Shown here in pieces: positions 33,733-43,573 of a DNA stretch of 64,000 nucleotides (its first letter is position 1; every line of letters begins with the position of its first letter). A model generated the notes under the pieces. It had not been told where the DNA came from and did no database searches. It was given only the letters and a program-made list of their open reading frames with translations. The stretch comes from Sphingobium sp. (GTDB taxonomy: Bacteria; Pseudomonadota; Alphaproteobacteria; Sphingomonadales; Sphingomonadaceae), in the NCBI GenBank assembly GCA_035196065.1, contig CP136575.1, forward strand, positions 277,001 to 341,000. The letters are read 5' to 3'. A program made the position numbers and the translations under genes.

Positions 33733-35106
33733 TCAGAAACTCATCTCGTCATAGATGCGCGACAGGTCTCCGCCCCATTCGCCATGATATTTTTCGAGCA
33801 GAAGTTCGGCCGGCGTCTTGCCGCTGGCGACAACTTCGCGCAGCGGATCAAGGAAGCCGCTTTCATTGTCGCCGCTGCTGTTCTGCCGGTCACGCGCGGT
33901 GAGGCCGGCTGAAGCGATCTCCACAATCCGCCCCGCTATATCGCGCAGCTTGCCACCGCCGCCAATAGGCGCATCAAGGCCAAGTTTGGGCACAGAGGCA
34001 CGCAGCAGTTCGCGCTCCTCCATCGTCCAGTGCTTGACCTCATCCCATGCGGCATCAAGCGCCGATTGATCATAGAGAAGCCCCACCCAGAAGGCGGGCA
34101 AGGCACAAATGCGGTTCCACGGTCCGCCATCTGCACCGCGCATTTCAAGGAAGCTTTTCATCCGCACTTCGGGGAAGGCAGTCGACATATGATCTTCCCA
34201 GTCAGACACGGTCGGCTTTTCACCGGGCAGCACCGAAAGTTCGCCTTTCAGGAAATCGCGGAAACTATGGCCGGCTGCATCGATATATTTGCCGTCGCGA
34301 TAGACAAAATACATCGGCACATCGAGCATATAGTCGGCATAACGTTCATAGCCGAAGCCGTCTTCGAACACGAAGGGAAGCATGCCGGTGCGCGCCGGAT
34401 CAGTATCAGACCAGATATGGCTGCGGTAAGAAAGAAACCCGTTGGGCTTGCCTTCAAGGAATGGTGAATTGGCAAACAACGCCGTCGCCAGCGGTTGCAG
34501 CGCAAGGCTGGTGCGGAATTTGTGCGCCATGTCGGCCTCGCTCGAATAATCGAGATTGACCTGGATCGTGCAGGTGCGCAGCATCATGTCGAGGCCCATG
34601 CTGCCAACGCGCGGCATGTGGCGCAGCATGATATCATAGCGCCCCTTGGGCATGATCGGCAGTTCGGCGCGGGTCTTGTCGGGCCAGAGGCCGAGGCCCA
34701 GAAAGGCGGTGCCAGTTTTTTCGCCGATCGCCTTCACCTGCTTCAGATGGCGCCCGGTTTCGGCACAGGTCTGGTGCAGATTTTCAAGTGGCGCGCCCGA
34801 CAGTTCAAGCTGCCCAGCAGGCTCAAGGCTGACAGTGCCGTCATCGCCGCCCATGGCAATGACATTGTCGCCTTCGTAAATCGGTTCCCAGCCAAATTCG
34901 GTGAGCGCCATCAATAGATCACGAATGCCACCAGGTTCGTCATAGGACGGCGCATGGTGATCCTTGCGGCAATAGACGAATTTTTCATGCTCGGTGCCGA
35001 TCCGCCAGCGATCCTCGGGCTTTTCACCCTTCGCCATTGCCGCGATCAATTGGTCGCGGCTGTCAATGACAGGATCGTTGCGATTCGAAACTGTTTTCGT
35101 GCTCAT
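33733..35106 (-). CDS. gshA: Glutamate-cysteine ligase, plant/alphaproteobacterial type
   Basis: 457 aa. First step of glutathione synthesis: ATP-dependent joining of Glu and Cys. It belongs to the GCS2/plant-like class typical of alphaproteobacteria and unlike E. coli GshA. Signatures are WRIGTEHEKF (about residues 35-44), FGWEPIYEGDNVIA, SLEPAGQLELSGAPL and MLRTCTIQVNLDY. Two Cys in the ligase body may provide redox control as in plants, but this is not shown. It appears monocistronic. Confidence 0.95.
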   Translation of the reverse strand: MSTKTVSNRNDPVIDSRDQLIAAMAKGEKPEDRWRIGTEHEKFVYCRKDHHAPSYDEPGGIRDLLMALTEFGWEPIYEGDNVIAMGGDDGTVSLEPAGQLELSGAPLENLHQTCAETGRHLKQVKAIGEKTGTAFLGLGLWPDKTRAELPIMPKGRYDIMLRHMPRVGSMGLDMMLRTCTIQVNLDYSSEADMAHKFRTSLALQPLATALFANSPFLEGKPNGFLSYRSHIWSDTDPARTGMLPFVFEDGFGYERYADYMLDVPMYFVYRDGKYIDAAGHSFRDFLKGELSVLPGEKPTVSDWEDHMSTAFPEVRMKSFLEMRGADGGPWNRICALPAFWVGLLYDQSALDAAWDEVKHWTMEERELLRASVPKLGLDAPIGGGGKLRDIAGRIVEIASAGLTARDRQNSSGDNESGFLDPLREVVASGKTPAELLLEKYHGEWGGDLSRIYDEMSF

Positions 35107-35171
35107 GCCGCGCCTTTACGGGCCACACCCCCGCTTTGCCAGCATTTTTGCTACGGGAATGGCTCTGTGGA

Positions 35172-36425
35172 TCAGTTGATCATCGTGCGGAAACGCAAGG
35201 TAAAGGATGAATTGGCCGCCATCGTTCCGGTCGGGCTAAAGCGCAGCGCATCGACAAGGGGGTCAAGCCCGCTCGTCGGGGCATAGGCATAGGTTGACCC
35301 GCCATTGTTGCTATAGGTCACATTGCCGGCCGCCATGGACAGCCCGCTGGTACCGGGCGTGAAGACAAAGGTCTGCACCCCCGCAGCAACAGGATCGATG
35401 TCGCCATGGAAATAGGTAACATCAGGCGGCAAGATATCCCCAATCACCGCCGAATTCAGGTCAAGCGTGCTGCCGCCACTATTGGTTACGGTGATGGTAT
35501 AATCGACAAAAGCCCCCGGCACGCTGAATTTTTCAACCCCGGTGGTGGCCACGGTGGCCGACGTCTTGCTGACGGTCAAATTCGGCATCGGACAGAAACG
35601 GATCCACTGGATACCATAAGCCTGCTGCCCGACAGCGGTGCCGCCCGGCGACTGGTTGCTGTTGCCATAGCTGATCACCACCGTGCGCACCGGCTGGGCA
35701 AAGGTCGCGGTCATGGTACCGGTAGTAGCATTATTCCCTGATGCCGCATTACCGATGCCTTCTGCTGCCGCGACGACAAGCGGAGTCGTGACGGCACCCA
35801 GTTGCACCGACGAACTGGCATTGGACGTCGCACCGCCCACATTGTTGGTTCCAAAGGGCGTTGTGATCGTCGGATTATAGACATTCGCCCCGTTGATGCC
35901 GCGAATGTTGATCCAGTCGCGAAACTGGTTGGAGGTAAAGTCGACGTCATTCACCTGCATGGTGAACTCTCGAATATCGACGGGAAAGGTAAAGGTCGCC
36001 CGCATCACCGAAACATTGCTGGTGATGTTCGTAGTGCGGGCCGTCAGCACGCCGCCGATCACCAGATTGTTTGCCGTTGCTGGTATGCCATCATTCACCA
36101 GCGGATCGATCCGCGGCATGGACAGGCCGGCGACCATATTCGAACTCAGACCGTTGGTGAAAAAGCTCAGCGTGAAAGGTTGCGTGCCACCAAGGCCGTT
36201 GGTAGCCGTCCAGTTATAGGTCGTTGTGTAGCTGAGCGCTGCCGCCGGCTGTGCTGCAAAGCTATATTGGAACTGGTTGGTCGCCGAACAGGCAACCTGT
36301 GCATGGGCAGGAAATGCAAAGCCGAACAGAAACAGCGCAGCCCAGCCGCGCGCACTTCGCAGCATGTGCAACGCAAGGCGCAGCGCTGGCAGGCGGGAAA
36401 TCCCGTGCTCTGATGTCTGGTCCAT
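35172..36425 (-). CDS. Secreted beta-rich protein with DUF11-like C-terminal domain
   Basis: 417 aa, or about 397 aa if it starts at the internal Met before the signal peptide (MLRSARGWAALFLFGFAFPA, cleaved after AHA). The N-terminal two thirds are Asn/Thr/Ser-rich and likely form a beta-sandwich. From about residue 290, NLTVSKTSATVATTGVEKF, VDYTITVTNSGGSTLD and DILPPDVTYFHGD follow the DUF11 pattern of surface and fibre proteins. No PEP-CTERM, LPXTG or membrane anchor is seen at the C-terminus. Function unknown; adhesion or extracellular matrix is a guess from fold. Confidence 0.7.
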   Translation of the reverse strand: MDQTSEHGISRLPALRLALHMLRSARGWAALFLFGFAFPAHAQVACSATNQFQYSFAAQPAAALSYTTTYNWTATNGLGGTQPFTLSFFTNGLSSNMVAGLSMPRIDPLVNDGIPATANNLVIGGVLTARTTNITSNVSVMRATFTFPVDIREFTMQVNDVDFTSNQFRDWINIRGINGANVYNPTITTPFGTNNVGGATSNASSSVQLGAVTTPLVVAAAEGIGNAASGNNATTGTMTATFAQPVRTVVISYGNSNQSPGGTAVGQQAYGIQWIRFCPMPNLTVSKTSATVATTGVEKFSVPGAFVDYTITVTNSGGSTLDLNSAVIGDILPPDVTYFHGDIDPVAAGVQTFVFTPGTSGLSMAAGNVTYSNNGGSTYAYAPTSGLDPLVDALRFSPTGTMAANSSFTLRFRTMIN

Positions 36426-36506
36426 GGACGGCAGGATAACCGAAGTGCGATGACAATTGGTTAACCGCCATCGCCGCTTAATTGTAAAAACTGCGTATTG
36501 CAGCGC

Positions 36507-37256
36507 TCAACCGGCAGGGCGCAGTGCCGCCATCCAGACCGAAACCGCCGCAACTGCAGCGGTATCGGCGCGCAGGATGTTGGGACCGAGCGAAACCGGA
36601 ACCGCTGCCGGATGCGCCCGGATCGCCGCATTTTCGGCATCGGTAAAGCCGCCTTCGGGACCGATCAGGATCGCTGCCTTGCCATGCCCGCCCGATTGCA
36701 AAAGCGGCAGAATATCGTCGCCGCCCCGTTCATCGCAGAATAGCAGGCTGCGGTCTGCCGGCCATGCCCGCAACAAAGCATCCAATTTCGCAAGGTCGCC
36801 AATTTCAGGCAAGGCCGTACGCTCGCATTGCTCCGCTGCCTCAATCATCTGCGACCGCAGGCGATCTTCCTTGACCTTGTCGACGACGCAGCGCGCGGTG
36901 AGCACAGGCTGAAACCGGGCAATGCCCAGTTCGCACGCCTTTTCCGCAATCCAGTCGAGCCGGTCCTTTTTCACCAGTGCCTGGCAAAGCCAGAGATCGG
37001 GCGCCGCTTCGCGACCGCGCAATTTCGCCTCGACGGTCATAGCCAGATCGCGCTTTCCGACACCGCTGATGGTGGCCAGATATTCGCCTGTCCGGTCGTC
37101 GAACAGCTTGACCGGATCGCCGGCCTTAAGCCGCATCACATTGATCAAATAATGCGCCTGCCCGCCGTCAATGCGCAATTCGCGGCCCTCGGCCAGCGCC
37201 TCGTCAACAAACAGACGCGGGGTCGAATGCGGCGGAAAAGCCGGGGTTTGCACCAT
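36507..37256 (-). CDS. rsmE: 16S rRNA (uracil-1498-N3)-methyltransferase
   Basis: 249-aa SPOUT methyltransferase. An N-terminal PUA-like region (RLFVDEAL, HYLINVMRLKAGDPVKLFDD) is followed by the knotted SAM-binding domain with AILIGPEGGFTDAE and SLGPNILRADTA. It modifies U1498 of 16S rRNA. It is monocistronic; the 81 bases between it and the secreted-protein gene show nothing special. Confidence 0.93.
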   Translation of the reverse strand: MVQTPAFPPHSTPRLFVDEALAEGRELRIDGGQAHYLINVMRLKAGDPVKLFDDRTGEYLATISGVGKRDLAMTVEAKLRGREAAPDLWLCQALVKKDRLDWIAEKACELGIARFQPVLTARCVVDKVKEDRLRSQMIEAAEQCERTALPEIGDLAKLDALLRAWPADRSLLFCDERGGDDILPLLQSGGHGKAAILIGPEGGFTDAENAAIRAHPAAVPVSLGPNILRADTAAVAAVSVWMAALRPAG

Positions 37257-37278
37257 GATGTTAAAACGCCATTCCTAT

Positions 37279-37366
37279 GTCATCCCGACGTGATCGGGGA
37301 TCCATGGTCTGAATTGCCGGTTTAAACCAAGCTACCGACCGTCGCCCCCGCTTTCGCGGGGATGAC
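37279..37366. repeat. REP-like paired palindromes between rsmE and ubiA
   Basis: Two hairpins, CCCGA-CGTGA-TCGGG (37284-37298) and CCCCGC-TTTC-GCGGGG (37346-37361), lie within outer inverted ends GTCATCCC (37279-37286) and GGGATGAC (37359-37366). This is the form of short dispersed intergenic palindromes common in alphaproteobacteria, often seen as inverted pairs. It carries no gene. It may stabilise transcript ends or be a relic of a REP-transposase-mobilised element. Confidence 0.65.
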
Positions 37367-37408
37367 AAAAGGCTGTTGTTGTGTCGAGCAAGAATTTCGC
37401 CTTAAAGG

Positions 37409-38323
37409 ATGGCCGTGACCGTCACAACCACCCCTCCCGATACGGAAATTCAAGGCCTTGTCCGCCTGCTTCCGGCAAGCCTGCGGCCCTTTGCGCTTTT
37501 GGCCCGGTTCGACCGGCCGATTGGCTGGTGGCTGCTTTTCTGGCCCTGTATTTTCGGGCTGACCTTGGCGGGCGGCGCGTTCAGCCACTGGCATTTGGCG
37601 CTCTGGATGCTGATCGGCGCGATCGCGATGCGCGGGGCCGGATGCGTGTATAATGATATTGTCGACCGTGATCTTGACGCCAAAGTCGCCCGTACGGCCA
37701 GCCGTCCGCTGGCCAGCAGGGTGGTCAGCCTGAAAGCCGCGTGGGCATGGCTGTTGCTGCTCTGTGGCATCGGCTTGCTGGTGCTCGTGCAATTGCGGAT
37801 CGAGGCAATCTTTGTTGCCCTTTGCAGCCTCGCATTGGTCGCCGCATACCCTTTTATGAAGCGCATCACCTGGTGGCCGCAGCTTTGGCTGGGGCTGGTG
37901 TTCAGTTGGGGCGCGCTGGTCGGCTGGGTCGCAGTCACGGGGCGCGCCGATAGCGCGATGCTCTGGCTTTATGCCGGCACGATCTTCTGGGTCGTCGGCT
38001 ATGATACAATTTATGCGATGCAAGACCGCGAAGATGATGCGCTGGTCGGCATCCGTTCCAGCGCGCTGCGCATGGGGGCACAGATCAGAGGCGGGGTTGC
38101 CCTTTGCTATCTGCTCGCAATTACCGGCTGGGGCATGGCAATCTGGGAGGTGCGTCCGCAAGGTCAGGCATTGATTGCATTGCTGCCCGCATTTTTACAC
38201 CTTGCGCTGCAGGTGGTTACCCTCAAAAAGGATGGCAGCAATGCCCTCGCGCATTTCCGCGCGAACAAGGTCACCGGGCTGCTGGTCGCGCTCGCCTGCC
38301 TCGTTGTCGGCGTTACAAGTTAA
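37409..38323 (+). CDS. ubiA: 4-hydroxybenzoate polyprenyltransferase
   Basis: 304-aa membrane prenyltransferase of ubiquinone synthesis. The two Asp-rich prenyl-diphosphate motifs are NDIVDRDLDAK (about residues 82-92) and YDTIYAMQDREDDA (about 198-211), with nine hydrophobic helices. The start ATG 37409 follows AAGG. It stands 12 bases before the aldo/keto reductase gene and probably shares its transcript. Confidence 0.94.
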   Translation: MAVTVTTTPPDTEIQGLVRLLPASLRPFALLARFDRPIGWWLLFWPCIFGLTLAGGAFSHWHLALWMLIGAIAMRGAGCVYNDIVDRDLDAKVARTASRPLASRVVSLKAAWAWLLLLCGIGLLVLVQLRIEAIFVALCSLALVAAYPFMKRITWWPQLWLGLVFSWGALVGWVAVTGRADSAMLWLYAGTIFWVVGYDTIYAMQDREDDALVGIRSSALRMGAQIRGGVALCYLLAITGWGMAIWEVRPQGQALIALLPAFLHLALQVVTLKKDGSNALAHFRANKVTGLLVALACLVVGVTS

Positions 38324-38335
38324 GGGAGAGAATTT

Positions 38336-39355
38336 ATGGGACATCGCCGGCTGGGCAAAAGCGCGATCGTCGTTTCCGACATCTGCATGGGCACAATGAC
38401 CTTCGGGTCGCAGGCAGACGAGGCGACCGCGCACCGCGTGCTCGACATGAGCCTTGATGCAGGGATCAATTTTTTCGACACCGCCGAAGGCTACCCCGTG
38501 CCCCCCGATGTCAAATGGGTAGGCCGCACCGAAGATATTGTCGGCCGTTGGCTGAAGGGCAAGAATCGCGACTCGATCATCCTTGCGACCAAAGTTTCAG
38601 GGCCGAGCCATGTCTGGTTCAAATCGCCGAAGCGTGGCGGGATGACCGCGCTTGACCGGCACAATATCATTGTCGCCGTAGAAGAAAGCCTGCGCCGCCT
38701 GCAAACCGACTATATCGACCTCTACCAGACGCATTGGCCCGACCATGGCACCGCTTATGAAGAAACGATGGAGGTGCTCGACGAGCTGGTCCGTGCCGGC
38801 AAGGTGCGTATTCTTGGCTGTTCGAACGAGACAAGTTGGGGGCTGATGAAATCGATCGCGGCGTCCGAACGGCTTGGCGCAGCCCGTTACCAGACGATCC
38901 AGAATAACTTCTCGATCAACAACCGCCGTTTTGAGGATGAACTGGCGCAGGTATGCCGCGAGGAAGGCGTCAGCCTGATCCCCTATTCGCCGCTCGCAGG
39001 CGGGGTGCTTTCGGGCAAATATCAGGATGGCGCACGCCCCGATGGTGCCCGCTTCACCCGCTATATGGATATGGCCGATGCACGGCAGGCGGCGATGGCC
39101 AAACGCTTTGCCGGGCCGCGTGCGCTCGAATCCACCGCGCGTATTCTCGACATCGCAAAACAGGCCGGAATGTCGCCGGTAACGCTGGCGACCGCTTGGT
39201 CAAAACAGCATGATTTCGTCGCCTCAACAATCGTCGGCGTCAGCAGCGTGGAACAATGCGCAGAAATCTTCGCCGCGACCGACCTTGTTCTGCCCGACGA
39301 TGTGATGAAGGCGATCCACAAGGTGACGCGGGAAATACTCTACCCGATGGGGTGA
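38336..39355 (+). CDS. Aldo/keto reductase (Tas-like)
   Basis: 339-aa NADPH-dependent oxidoreductase with a TIM barrel. The catalytic tetrad is visible: Asp and Tyr in FFDTAEGYP, Lys in LATKVSG, and His in YQTHWPDHG. NNFSINNRRFEDELAQVCRE and IPYSPLAGGVLSG are typical of the Tas/YhdN branch. The substrate is unknown. A strong AAGGGAGAG ribosome-binding site precedes the start. It converges with smc with only 3 bases between the stop codons. Confidence 0.9.
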   Translation: MGHRRLGKSAIVVSDICMGTMTFGSQADEATAHRVLDMSLDAGINFFDTAEGYPVPPDVKWVGRTEDIVGRWLKGKNRDSIILATKVSGPSHVWFKSPKRGGMTALDRHNIIVAVEESLRRLQTDYIDLYQTHWPDHGTAYEETMEVLDELVRAGKVRILGCSNETSWGLMKSIAASERLGAARYQTIQNNFSINNRRFEDELAQVCREEGVSLIPYSPLAGGVLSGKYQDGARPDGARFTRYMDMADARQAAMAKRFAGPRALESTARILDIAKQAGMSPVTLATAWSKQHDFVASTIVGVSSVEQCAEIFAATDLVLPDDVMKAIHKVTREILYPMG

Positions 39356-39358
39356 GGC

Positions 39359-42300
39359 CTATTCCGCCGCGAGGAGCTGTTCCGCGCCGCCCAGATCGAC
39401 GCTGACCAGGCGCGACACCCCCTGTTCGACCATCGTCACGCCGAACAGGCGGTGCATGCGGCTCATCGTCACCGCATTGTGGGTGACAATCAGATAGCGG
39501 GTATCGGTCTCGCGCGTCATCGCGTCGAGCAGGTCGCAGAAGCGCTCGATATTGGCATCGTCCAGCGGGGCATCGACTTCGTCGAGAACGCAGATCGGCG
39601 CAGGGTTCGTCAGGAAGAGCGCAAAGATCAACGCCACCGCGGTCAGCGCCTGTTCGCCGCCCGACAGCAAGGTCAGCGATTGCAGCCTTTTCCCCGGCGG
39701 CTGCGCAAAGATTTCAAGGCCGGCCTCAAGCGGATCGTCGCTGTCGATCAACGCCAGATGCGCCTGACCGCCATTGAACAGCGTGGAGAAAAGGCGGCGG
39801 AAATGCTGGTCAACAGCTTCAAATGCCGTCAGCAAGCGGGAGCGCCCTTCACGATTGAGGCTGCCGATCGATCCGCGCAAGCGGTTAATCGCCTGCGTCA
39901 GTTCCTCACTTTCGGCTTGGCCCTTCGCAACCTCAGTCTCCAATTCTGTCAGTTCGTCTGCCGCGATCAAATTGACAGGGCCTATCCGTTCGCGATCCAG
40001 CTGCAACCGTTCCAGCCGCGCCGATTCTTCGCCGGCTGCACCTAATGCCTCTTCGTCAAAGCCATGTTTTTCGGGAAGAAGTGGCGGTGGGCATTCAAAA
40101 CGTTCGCCCGAAATCCCTGCCATCTCGCGGCGACGGGCATCCTGATTTTCTGCCCGGGCTTCGGCACCGGCGCGCTGCTCACGCGCTGTCGATACCGCTT
40201 CGGCAGCGGCGGCCAGATCGCCCTCAAGCGATTTGAGTACTGCATCACTCGCCTGTTCGGCCGCCTGCAACGCCGCCAGTTTTGCGCCCAGTTCCGCCTT
40301 GTCGCGTTCCAGTTCAACCAGCTGCGCCGCAATCGCTTCCGGCCGGCCTGTAATCGCATCGCGTTCTGCCGCAATCTCCGCGCTGCGCTTGTTCATCTCG
40401 GCGATCCGCCGCTCGGCTTCGCCCGCCCGTTCCTGCCAGCTGCGGATTTCTGCCTGCGCGACGGCGCGCCGTTCGCGATCTTGCCCGATTTTCTGGTCGA
40501 GCGACGATAGATCGGCCTGGGCGCGAATGAACAATTGGCGCAAGGTTTCGCTCTCGCCAGTCAATGCCGCGACAAGCGACCGTTGCTGCTCCCCGTCGGG
40601 TAGATCGGCACGCGATTTTTGCGCCGACTCAAATTCGAGTCGCGCCTGTTCGGCCTCTTGCGCCACGGCTTGGCCGCGCTCGGCAAGCGCCGCAGCCGCC
40701 TGTTGGGCGCGGACAAGCGCATCTTCCGCCCGGTCTGCATCGCGCAGCGCCTGGCGCAGCGCCGCCTCGCTGCCCGCCTGTTCTGCGGCCAGCCGACGGG
40801 CCTCATCCTGCGCCGCGCCGATCTGCGCGGTCAGGCTTTCAAGCTCTGCCGCCTCGTCCGCAACCTTGGCCTCTGCAATCGGCAGCGCCTCGCCCAGTGC
40901 CGCAATCCGGTTTGCACGTTCCAGCTGTTCGGCGGCCGCCGCGCCATCATCCTCGGCGACAAAGCCATCCCAACGACGCAGCTTACCATCGCGGGTCACC
41001 AGCCGCTCACCAATAGCGAGAAGGGCACCATCGTCAGTATCAACGACCCGCACCATCGCAAGGCGCAGCGCCAGTTCGGCAGGCGCCTCCACCACATCGG
41101 CCAGACGCTCGCCCGACAGCTGCGGCGGGGCTGCGGTAAAGCCCTTCCACCGCCGCCCTACATCGCCGCCTATCGCTGCATTCAGATCATCGCCCAGTGC
41201 CGCGGCCAGCGCACGTTCATAGCCGGGCTTAACCTTGATCCGGTCGATCGCACGGCTCGCACCGCTTTTCTGAATGGCGCGTTCCAGCGCATTGCGTTCG
41301 CTGATCAGTGCGGCCAATTCGGCCTTGGCACTGGCAAGTGCACTTTGCGCCGCATCGCGCTGTGCAACCAATGTCGCCCTTTGGGCTTCGGCCGCTTCGA
41401 TGGCGCCAGCCTGTATAGCAATAGCCGACTGTAACCGCTCCGCCTCGGCACGGGCGGCCTCGCGGGCGGAAGCCAGCTCTGCCTCATCGCCCAGCGCTTC
41501 ACGCTCGGCATTGATCCGGGCGTTTTCCCGCTCCGCACGATCGACCCGCGCCCGGGCGCTGGCAAGTGCGGCCTCGGCCACGCGCAATTCGGCCTCGGCG
41601 CGTGCCTGTTCAGCGCCTGCCTTGGCAAGCTTCACCTCAGCCTCGCGGACGGCGCGCTCGCCATCGTCCAGTGCGCGTGAAAGCCGAGGGCGCTGCTCTT
41701 CGGTCGCCTTGATCGCCTCGCCAAGGATGACAGCCTCGGCTTGCAAGCGGGCCAGCGCCTCTGCCGCATCATGCGTCAACTTGCCTTCGCGCGCGCCGTC
41801 TTCCTCAATGCGCTGCGCCTGTGTCGAAAGATCGGCCTGCCGCTGCGTCAGCCGGTCGCGCTCGCCCGACAGCTGCACCAGCCGGTTGGACAGGTCGCTG
41901 GCCGCATCGCGGGCCGCCATGGCTGCGGCGCGATCATCTGCGAGCTTGCGGACTGCCTGCTGCTGGCGTTCGGAAAATTCGCGCTGGCGGGCCGATGCCG
42001 CTTCGACGGCCTTGCCAGCCACATCCGCCTCGGCGCGCGCCGCCTCTGCTGCGGCCTTTGCCTCTTGCCAGCGCGCGAAGATGAGGCGCGCCTCTGCTTG
42101 CTGGATCTCGCCCGACAGTTTGCGATAACGTTCGGCCTGCCGCGCCTGCCGCTTCAGCGCCTGCCCCCGCGCGTCCATATCCCCCAATATGGTCGCAAGA
42201 CGGTTGAGGTTGGATTCGGCCGCGCGCAATTTCTGCTCGGCATCCTTGCGGCGGACATGCAGGCCCGAAATCCCTGCTGCCTCTTCGAGCATCATGCGCC

Positions 42301-42787
42301 GTTCCTGCGGCTTGGCAGCGATGATCGCACCAATCCGGCCCTGGCTGACAAGCGCCGGGCTATGCGCACCAGTTGCCGCATCGGCAAAGATCAGCGCGAT
42401 ATCCTTTGCGCGCACATCGCGGCCATTGGCACGATAGGCACTGCCGGCGCCGCGCTCGATCCGGCGGACAACCTCAAGCTCGCCATCCTCGTCATTGGCG
42501 ATAACGCCGGGAATATCTTCCTGCGCATCATGTTCCGCGAGCAGGGTGACCTCGGCAAAATCACGCGCGGGGCGTTGCGCGGTGCCGGCGAAGATCACGT
42601 CTTCCATGCCGCCGCCGCGCATCGATTTGGGCGAATTTTCGCCCATCACCCAGCGCAAAGCCTCAAGCAGGTTCGATTTGCCGCAGCCATTGGGGCCGAC
42701 CACGCCGGTCAGCCCAGCCTCGATATGCAGCTCCGTCGGCTCGACAAAGCTTTTAAAACCTGTGAGTTTGAGCCTCTTGATCCGCAT
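39359..42787 (-). CDS. smc: Chromosome segregation/condensin ATPase Smc
   Basis: 1142-aa SMC protein. The Walker A motif GPNGCGKSN is at residues 31-39. Long Ala/Glu/Arg-rich coiled coils flank a hinge around residues 500-640. The C-terminal half carries the ABC signature LLSGGEQALTAVAL and the Walker B CVLDEVDAPLDDAN. It would form the core of the bacterial condensin with ScpA and ScpB, which are not in this window. Confidence 0.97.
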   Translation of the reverse strand: MRIKRLKLTGFKSFVEPTELHIEAGLTGVVGPNGCGKSNLLEALRWVMGENSPKSMRGGGMEDVIFAGTAQRPARDFAEVTLLAEHDAQEDIPGVIANDEDGELEVVRRIERGAGSAYRANGRDVRAKDIALIFADAATGAHSPALVSQGRIGAIIAAKPQERRMMLEEAAGISGLHVRRKDAEQKLRAAESNLNRLATILGDMDARGQALKRQARQAERYRKLSGEIQQAEARLIFARWQEAKAAAEAARAEADVAGKAVEAASARQREFSERQQQAVRKLADDRAAAMAARDAASDLSNRLVQLSGERDRLTQRQADLSTQAQRIEEDGAREGKLTHDAAEALARLQAEAVILGEAIKATEEQRPRLSRALDDGERAVREAEVKLAKAGAEQARAEAELRVAEAALASARARVDRAERENARINAEREALGDEAELASAREAARAEAERLQSAIAIQAGAIEAAEAQRATLVAQRDAAQSALASAKAELAALISERNALERAIQKSGASRAIDRIKVKPGYERALAAALGDDLNAAIGGDVGRRWKGFTAAPPQLSGERLADVVEAPAELALRLAMVRVVDTDDGALLAIGERLVTRDGKLRRWDGFVAEDDGAAAAEQLERANRIAALGEALPIAEAKVADEAAELESLTAQIGAAQDEARRLAAEQAGSEAALRQALRDADRAEDALVRAQQAAAALAERGQAVAQEAEQARLEFESAQKSRADLPDGEQQRSLVAALTGESETLRQLFIRAQADLSSLDQKIGQDRERRAVAQAEIRSWQERAGEAERRIAEMNKRSAEIAAERDAITGRPEAIAAQLVELERDKAELGAKLAALQAAEQASDAVLKSLEGDLAAAAEAVSTAREQRAGAEARAENQDARRREMAGISGERFECPPPLLPEKHGFDEEALGAAGEESARLERLQLDRERIGPVNLIAADELTELETEVAKGQAESEELTQAINRLRGSIGSLNREGRSRLLTAFEAVDQHFRRLFSTLFNGGQAHLALIDSDDPLEAGLEIFAQPPGKRLQSLTLLSGGEQALTAVALIFALFLTNPAPICVLDEVDAPLDDANIERFCDLLDAMTRETDTRYLIVTHNAVTMSRMHRLFGVTMVEQGVSRLVSVDLGGAEQLLAAE

Positions 42788-42817
42788 TCCGTCCCCCGAC
42801 GCGGCCAGCCATATGGC

Positions 42818-43561
42818 CTAGCGTGCGCCCGCTTCCTGCAGCTTGCCCTTCACCTGTGCCCAAGCGGTGACATCAAGCTTCACGCCATTGAGATAGAAGG
42901 TCGGGGTGCCCTGCACCGAATATTTCGTGCCATATTCGGCAGTCTGGTCCGCCAGTTTCTGCATGGCGGGCGTGTCCGAAAGGCAGGCGCGCGACTGATC
43001 CCGCGATACACCGCGCTGGGCGAAAAATTCGACGATCCCTGACGCATCGGCAATTGCAAAGAAACGGTCGCCATTTTTCAGGCCTGCCAGTTGGGCCTCA
43101 AGCGCCTTGTTCGCGCTCATTTTCTCGGCGTTCTGGAACAAGGTTTCCTGGAAAGCCATAAACTGTTCGGTCAGCGGCAACATCGCTTCATTGGCACCGC
43201 ATTGGGTGATGCGCGCCGCCATCAGGTCAAGTTCGTCACGCACGAAATTGCGGAATTCGTAAGACACCTTGCCATTGTTGATGAAATTGTCGTGAAAGTC
43301 GCTGCCCGAATCCTTCGAAAACTGCGCACAGACGTGGCAGGTGAGCGAGGCGAATTCCATCAGCTTGACCGGCGCGTCTGGGTTGCCGATCAGATAGCCG
43401 CCCTCGGCCGTCTTGCTAACAACATCGATCCACTGCTTGCCCGCCGGCGGCGCGACTGCCGCCACGGCTTCTCCCTTCGGGGCTTCACCGGTGGTGCCGC
43501 CGCCGCAAGATGCAAGCGCAAGTGCGGCGAAAGAAGCGGTCAGGATTTTCAAACTGCGCAT
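42818..43561 (-). CDS. DsbA-family thiol-disulfide protein, lipoprotein-like
   Basis: 247 aa with a lipoprotein signal (ALASC, Cys19) and a thioredoxin-fold domain bearing a CHVC active site (Cys75, Cys78) and the cis-Pro loop GTPTFYLNGVK. The inserted helical domain contains two further Cys (TQCGAN, ACLSD). It is a close paralogue of the next gene upstream, 12 bases away. Probably an envelope disulfide oxidoreductase of the BdbD/DsbA-like class; partners are unknown. Confidence 0.88.
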   Translation of the reverse strand: MRSLKILTASFAALALASCGGGTTGEAPKGEAVAAVAPPAGKQWIDVVSKTAEGGYLIGNPDAPVKLMEFASLTCHVCAQFSKDSGSDFHDNFINNGKVSYEFRNFVRDELDLMAARITQCGANEAMLPLTEQFMAFQETLFQNAEKMSANKALEAQLAGLKNGDRFFAIADASGIVEFFAQRGVSRDQSRACLSDTPAMQKLADQTAEYGTKYSVQGTPTFYLNGVKLDVTAWAQVKGKLQEAGAR

Positions 43562-43573
43562 GAGATGGATCCT

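Noticed and set aside
35172-36425. Secreted protein as a PEP-CTERM target of the exosortase-associated cluster
   Set aside because: The C-terminus reads TLRFRTMIN, with no PEP motif, membrane helix or basic tail.
41741-43042. Long plus-strand frame opposite smc and the DsbA-like gene
   Set aside because: Antisense shadow across two well-identified genes; no ribosome-binding site and unlikely composition.
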